A stretch of 32,500 nucleotides of DNA from Glandiceps talaboti (taxonomy: Eukaryota > Hemichordata > Enteropneusta > Spengelidae). Of this stretch, positions 20,406 to 32,500 are shown piece by piece (position 1 is the first letter of the stretch; every line of letters starts with the position of its first letter). The notes under the pieces were generated by a model, which saw only the letters and a program-made list of their open reading frames with translations, was not told the DNA's origin and searched no databases. A program made the translations under genes and the position numbers. The DNA lies in contig NC_135554.1 in assembly GCF_964340395.1 (NCBI RefSeq), forward strand, positions 18,638,092 through 18,670,591, written 5' to 3'.

Positions 20406-21391
20406 GGTAAAACACGACTTCATCAAGGTAACTTTAACTTCCAGACTCGAATCACTAGATATACAGAACTATGTTAGAGTAAAACATCAAAACTGACATA
20501 AACTTAAGTTTTATGATATGATCCTGTACAATGTAATCATATCTAATGATATAATGATAAACACATATATATGCTAGTGCTATCAGGTTAATATTACATT
20601 AATTGTATTTCCTCTAAACACATATCGAAATTCAGGTTTCTGTTCTCCATATGCAACCAAGGGGGTACAACTGGGATGCAATTACTGAATTTTCGATAAC
20701 AACATCCTTCCTGGAAGTGGTATGAAATAAGATAACCTCGAACTTTCGTAAACAATTAATTATCAAGTGCACAGTTTTAATGAATGAGATGTAAAGTTAC
20801 TTGCTATGCATTGTAATTTGGGTGAGTAAAAAGTACCCACATCCCGTACTTTTCTCAAACCTGATGCAAAAGCTGAATCAATTAACTGAAACACATTTAG
20901 TGTAATGGTCATATTTTTAAGACAACCGGAAATCTGTGCAAGGCACTGCCAGTTTTTTTGTTAAGATGAACATATCAGTAATGACACATGAATAAGAATA
21001 TTAACCTCTGCTTAGCAATTTAAATCCTTGTCAATCCATAAATGGACTTAATCTTTTAATGCATAATTAAAATCAAATGTTGATGTTCCCTCGTAAAAAT
21101 AATGACCAGCGATGTTACGTGTATAATGATCTCTAGGCTTTGAGTACTATGCGATATGGATTTCCAGAACAAATTCCTCCATATGAAGTTCTTACATTTG
21201 TATAGACCATAGAAGTGCCGCTTTGAATTAAAATACAATGAAATAACTATAAACATGTCATGTGCATGTTCTTCCATGAAGTTTCTCGAAACATATCCTT
21301 CGAAATATTTAAAGGCCAACAGCTGAATTTATCTTAGCTGCATTTCTTTATACTGGGGAACGCACAAAAGTGGTATTTTCACCTTTATTAC

Positions 21392-21803
21392 AAGCACATT
21401 TGAAGGAAACTATATTATAGTTATGGTCCACGCAGGCAATAACTAAACGAGCAGCTGGGGGGGGGGGGGGCAAAGAGATATTATATTTGGCATTTGTCTT
21501 AACCCCCTTAGGGTTAGCTAACAATTCAAGGTCTACTGTTTCTAAATTATTGATGTTATGGAATAACTATTTGGTTAAATTTATGCACCACTCCCCTCAA
21601 CTTGATTCTCCTCCTTGTTAACAGCAACGATACCACACAATACTATGCCCTGGCTTGCGAGAATGCCAACCAAACAATTTATAAACACTTCATATACAAA
21701 ACATAGCTGTAACAAATCACTATTGTTTGAAAAGTATTGCTTGAAGATAGCGTGTACTTCATGGAAAATATGTGTCAGACAGTGATATCACTTCTATTTG
21801 TTG
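21392..21803. other. Unique sequence between the duplication and the second FReD gene
   Basis: No gene. A run of about 11 G lies near 21459-21470. I find no TATA box or clear promoter for the gene starting at 22094, so a noncoding 5' exon could lie further upstream. Confidence 0.5.
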
Positions 21804-21809
21804 TTTGTT

Positions 21810-21888
<79 letters not shown>

Positions 21889-21931
21889 TTGTTTGTTTGT
21901 TTGTTCGTGTGTTTGTTTGATTGTTTGATTG

Positions 21932-21982
<51 letters not shown>
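21804..21982. repeat. Compound microsatellite (TTTG)-(CTGT)n-(TTTG)-(TTGA)n
   Basis: CTGT tetranucleotides (about 21817-21884) flanked by GTTT, then TTGA repeats up to about 21982. It ends about 110 bp upstream of the start codon of the coiled-coil FReD gene, so it lies in its promoter or 5' UTR. Confidence 0.95.
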
Positions 21983-22093
21983 AATAAACTAATATGTCAG
22001 TTGTAGCCAACGAAGGTGTAAGACAATGGATACTTTTATCTTCACACAAATCAAAGTTACCAATGAATGCTATTGTCTTAACAGAACTCCATA

Positions 22094-29041
<6,948 letters not shown>

Positions 29042-30610
29042 ATATAGTATCAACAGTTTTAGTTCAATTATTACAAAGGTCAGTTTATCAAAATGATTAT
29101 GAAAAGATACTACCATTCTTGGTGTTGACGAGTCCCGCCTCCGACGAATTTGAGCAGTCTTAAAATCTCAATGTCTCCATTCGGGTTTTTTTTTCCAAAA
29201 GTTGCACACTAGACCTATAACCGATTGGAATATATTCATTATTAGTTCATTGATCGAGTCAATCCCTCCCCATAACTGACCTCTACAAAATTTCAGTTCT
29301 GTAGATTCTGAAAAAACCACACGTGTATGTTTTTTAAGACTTTGAAACTGCGCCGCCGAACGAGTCAATGTATCGAACGAACTTTCGTCGATTTTGTAAA
29401 CCGCCTGTCACCAAACTTTTCAAACGAAACCTCGATTCTAACAATTTGACGCAACAAAAGAAATTGATAAAACCATTCCCTTGTAAAATTACTAGTAATC
29501 TAAACTCAGTAGACTTACAATACTTTGATCATATATTTTTTACACTTTATCCTGCTGTTTATATGTTCACAATTATTTTAAGAAACTAGAAATACGGAAG
29601 CAAGTAAAGTTAAATAGTCTACAGGTAGTCGAATGGTAGACATAAGTGTAAGAATGCTTACTCCCACAAAGAATATAAAACAATTTCAGATACCTGAAAT
29701 GAGTCACATTGCGAGACGTTTTAGCTGCAATAAAATGTTTGCCCACAGGAACATAAAGTCGTGTATACATTATTTTCTAAATTGAGGATTAGTAGTGATG
29801 AAATCATACAGACACATTGCAACTATACGAATACTTCTGACCATTGATCTTTGCTTTGTAAACATGTGACGTACAATGTTTGAACAAATCAGCCCTATCT
29901 GTGTCAACAATCTTCAATTACACAATTCATTTTATATGTATGGCACGGAACTCAAAATGTAATGTCCCATTTTTTGTTAAACAGAAATGAAATAATGTTT
30001 TAATGTAGTTTTTCAAGATTTTAAAGCATATTTATTTTTGAGTTGTTGCCATTCGCTGCCTTACAAATATTATCTTCAGTAAAAGATTCACAAATATTAT
30101 CTTCCGTAAAGAGATAACAACTGTCAATGACGTCACAAAGTTTTAACGGAAGTGACATCATTATGTTCGACTTTCAGTGCAGACACATGTAGGTATGAAT
30201 CCTGTCAAAACCTGCCAAGCGTGACGCAAGATGATGTAAAGTCATACAAAATATATCGTGAGAGTTTGGGACGAGTATTGCTGTATAAAGAACTCATCAC
30301 TCACTCTTAAAATTTTAAAAATGTATATTTTCTCACCCGACATTCGTCCCTAGATTTAAACCATTTCTAAAATTATTGAATGCTATACTGTTACAGTAGT
30401 TAGAGATAAGAGGAAGGTGAAAGGTCACCATTGGAAACTTAGTGACGAATATATGTTATGTTCCCGTATCTGAGTTGCACGCACGTCATCCTGTGGTGGT
30501 GTTGTATAATCAGTAATGTCCTACAAACAGGACAGTTTTCCAGTCGATCAAATGACATTCATGTCAGAGTTCATCTCCGGTTTACTTTTATCAGATTGCT
30601 GAGTTGGCCT
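29042..30610. other. No gene seen between the truncated FReD gene and the next promoter
   Basis: I read this stretch in all frames for the missing FReD exon (a Cys-Ala...WWY motif or a D-x-D-N-D calcium site after an AG) and found none. Small open frames at 29368-29589 and 29573-29770 (minus) have no domain. A short direct repeat, cacaaatattatctt with gtaaa, occurs at about 30063 and 30090. Confidence 0.6.
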
Positions 30611-30614
30611 TTTT

Positions 30615-30620
30615 TATAAA
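30615..30620 (+). promoter_or_regulatory. TATA box of the third gene
   Basis: TATAAA within ttttttataaagac, 114 bp upstream of the ATG at 30734. Expected transcription start near 30645, leaving a 5' UTR of about 90 nt without upstream stops of interest. Confidence 0.5.
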
Positions 30621-30733
30621 GACACGTGGGACTTACAAATACTGAGACAACAGCAACAACTACAGCTGTGTCGTTCACAGAGCGTCAGAGAAACCATAGA
30701 AGTTTATACATCCGGAGACATCTCTGTTTCAAC

Positions 30734-32241
30734 ATGAGTGAACTTGAGGATAAAGGTAGGATTACTGCTTTGAAATGAATCGTCTACAGATCGGATGTAG
30801 ATTATAATTAAAGTACATATATATCTCATGAGGAATTCATTCAGGAAATATCTTGAAAACATAAATATGGTGCAATAATTAGAATGGAAAATATCCATCA
30901 GCACTTGCTGTAACTGAGATATTATTTTTTCCAAGGAAACAACCACCAATATATTCATTGAAAAAGTGTTAAAATACCAATAATTAGACATTTTTATAGG
31001 TTAATTAATGGTCTATTTTATCTATATGTATAGTGTCATAAGTTGAACTCGTGATTTGTTGGGGTGCTGATTTTTGGGAGCGGATATATTACACCACACA
31101 GTGTGTACGGCTACACAAATATGTTGACCCTTTAGATAATTCATTACTGTGCAGGATCTACGTACGATATTACGTTTAACTCGTTATCCCTAACAAAACA
31201 GTTTTAAACAACATTTTCGTGTACAGCTAGTGCAGCTTGAAGTTGAAGAAAGTGTAGGTCCACAGTAGCTAAAAAATGTTCGTTGTTATCAGTCGATTGC
31301 TGTCAGTAGAAAAACACATCAATGCTTTAGTGGAAAGGTCCAAGAATTGCCTATCTATTTGTTGTTGATGGCGCCATTCACATGTGTGTGTTTTTGTGTA
31401 AAATCGAATGAAAATAAACGTTTTGACCATTTAGTCCACATGTGATGAATTTACGGGACGCTATCATAGGCTGCGAAAGGTACAACGACAAGAAAAATTC
31501 AAAATAAGAACAACAATCTTGATAAAATGAAAAATGCAATGTGTTCACTAGCATGACTCACTGAATATATATATCCATGGTACTAGCTACTGACTGGTCT
31601 AACCAACATATCTTTACTATATGCATACAATCAAATATAGCTTAACAGATATGTCGGTGGACATGGTTGAATACGGTTTTATGTCTGTTTTAAAACTTGT
31701 TAATGGGAGAGGGCGTGTAAGAATTCCTTGGAAACTAAGTATAACTATGGTATTTTTCCCGTTTCGAACGTAAAGTAAACACCTTGGCGGTATCCTGTAC
31801 GTTAAATGTTAGACCATTTCAAAACAATAGCAGACGTAGAACAATTAACGAGTACTAGGTAGACATGGGCTAAGACCACTTTCTATAGTGGTCCGAGTCG
31901 TGGATTTGAAACAAATAGTGTCAATGTTTTGCTTGAGTGAGATAAACGTTCATCAGTAAGTTTCGTCTTTATTTTATATATATTTCACGAAACAGTGTCT
32001 CGAAATGTCTGACTGCTGCTCTCTTGATTGGTTATGAAAATGTGTCCTTAAGTTGCATTTTATCCTCACTTGTTCATTGTTCACAGCTGCGTTGGTTCAT
32101 CAAGATGCTCTTGCTGGCCAACATGATGCTATCCCTTACCAACATGATGCTATCCCTTACCAACAAGATCAACCGTCCCAGCCACAAACCCCAGCCTTAC
32201 TGCCACCACCCACCTATTACCAGGCATATCATGGGGGCCAG
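30734..32241 (+). CDS. N-terminus of a Pro/Gln/Tyr-rich protein (partial, continues past the window)
   Basis: Two exons, 30734-30755 and 32087-32241, join in frame: MSELEDK then AALVHQDALAGQHDAIPY. The first donor is gtagga, the acceptor gttcacag, the second donor gtaaga. The 59 visible residues are disordered: a tandem repeat of seven residues (QHDAIPY, encoded by a duplicated 21-bp segment), then a Gln/Pro-rich tract and LPPPTYYQAYHGGQ. Pro/Tyr-rich cytosolic N-termini like this occur before LITAF-type, scramblase-type or annexin A7/A11-type domains. No catalytic or membrane domain has yet appeared, so family is unknown. No signal peptide is present, so it is probably not a third secreted lectin. 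Confidence 0.6.
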
Positions 32242-32500
32242 GTAAGAAACACATCTTTTTATTTTTGCCTTAATTGAATTATGGTGATATGTACTTTGTA
32301 ATCCTTGATATCATATTGGCTTAGACCTATTTTGTTCTCGAAAAAACTTGATGTCTGTCAAATTATGTACGGAGACACAAAATGTTTGACTTCGATTTTA
32401 GGTCAAATGAAATACTACTGATATGCACGCAGTTAGCATTGATCAGTGATTCATTATTTATCGTACATGAACTGTATAACACGTGACTACTGTCTAGAAC

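Larger units (their letters stand above)
17953..21391. repeat. Large duplicated block, copy 2 (~3.4 kb)
   Basis: Near-identical to copy 1, starting at 'cgatacttatatcaac' (13971 in copy 1). Differences include about 45 bp of extra sequence near 20043-20085 (with gctggggcagttacagc) and a deletion of about 45-50 bp near 21200. Divergence is low enough that the duplication must be far younger than partial copy 0. No coding gene seen. Confidence 0.92.

Overview
The window looks like nuclear DNA from a marine invertebrate. It is AT-rich and intron-rich, with many tetranucleotide microsatellites (CTGT, ACAT, TTGA) and decayed transposons. The proteins are extracellular immune-type domains: fibrinogen-related (FReD), sushi/CCP and a tachylectin/tectonin-like propeller. 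A mollusc or other lophotrochozoan fits, and a TGACCT-rich tract at 28.25 kb is compatible with that, but the sequence does not fix the phylum; cephalochordate or hemichordate cannot be excluded.

Layout. 1-3.1 kb: no convincing gene; a near-perfect foldback element (about 1.51-1.71 kb) and a diverged 120-bp direct duplication. 3.11-12.36 kb, plus strand: a complete 13-exon gene with TATA box, signal peptide, four-repeat tectonin-like propeller, Thr/Pro linker, eight sushi domains and a C-terminal FReD. Joining the exons at GT/AG sites gives one open frame of 961 codons plus stop. Sushi exons 1-5 and their introns are recent tandem copies with a period of about 381 bp; sushi 7 and 8 are a second tandem pair. 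Intron 3 holds an antisense, decayed Penelope-like retroelement with reverse transcriptase and GIY-YIG remnants. 12.6-21.4 kb: a noncoding block present as one partial and two near-complete copies of about 3.5 kb, each full copy carrying a tRNA-derived SINE-like segment and a long (AT)n tract. 22.09-29.04 kb, plus strand: a second FReD gene with signal peptide, coiled-coil stalk and the N-terminal 60% of a FReD split over two exons; its C-terminal FReD exon is not found. Its 5-kb intron is packed with repeats, including a 240-bp satellite. 30.6 kb to beyond the end, plus strand: the first two coding exons of a third gene with a Pro/Gln/Tyr-rich N-terminus.

The two FReD genes are probably secreted recognition lectins. 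The first combines three sugar- or pattern-binding module types in one chain, which I do not recognise as a named family; the second resembles ficolin-type or FREP-type oligomerising lectins but appears truncated. Function is inferred from domains only. All gene models come from reading splice sites and frames by eye, with no transcript or database support.
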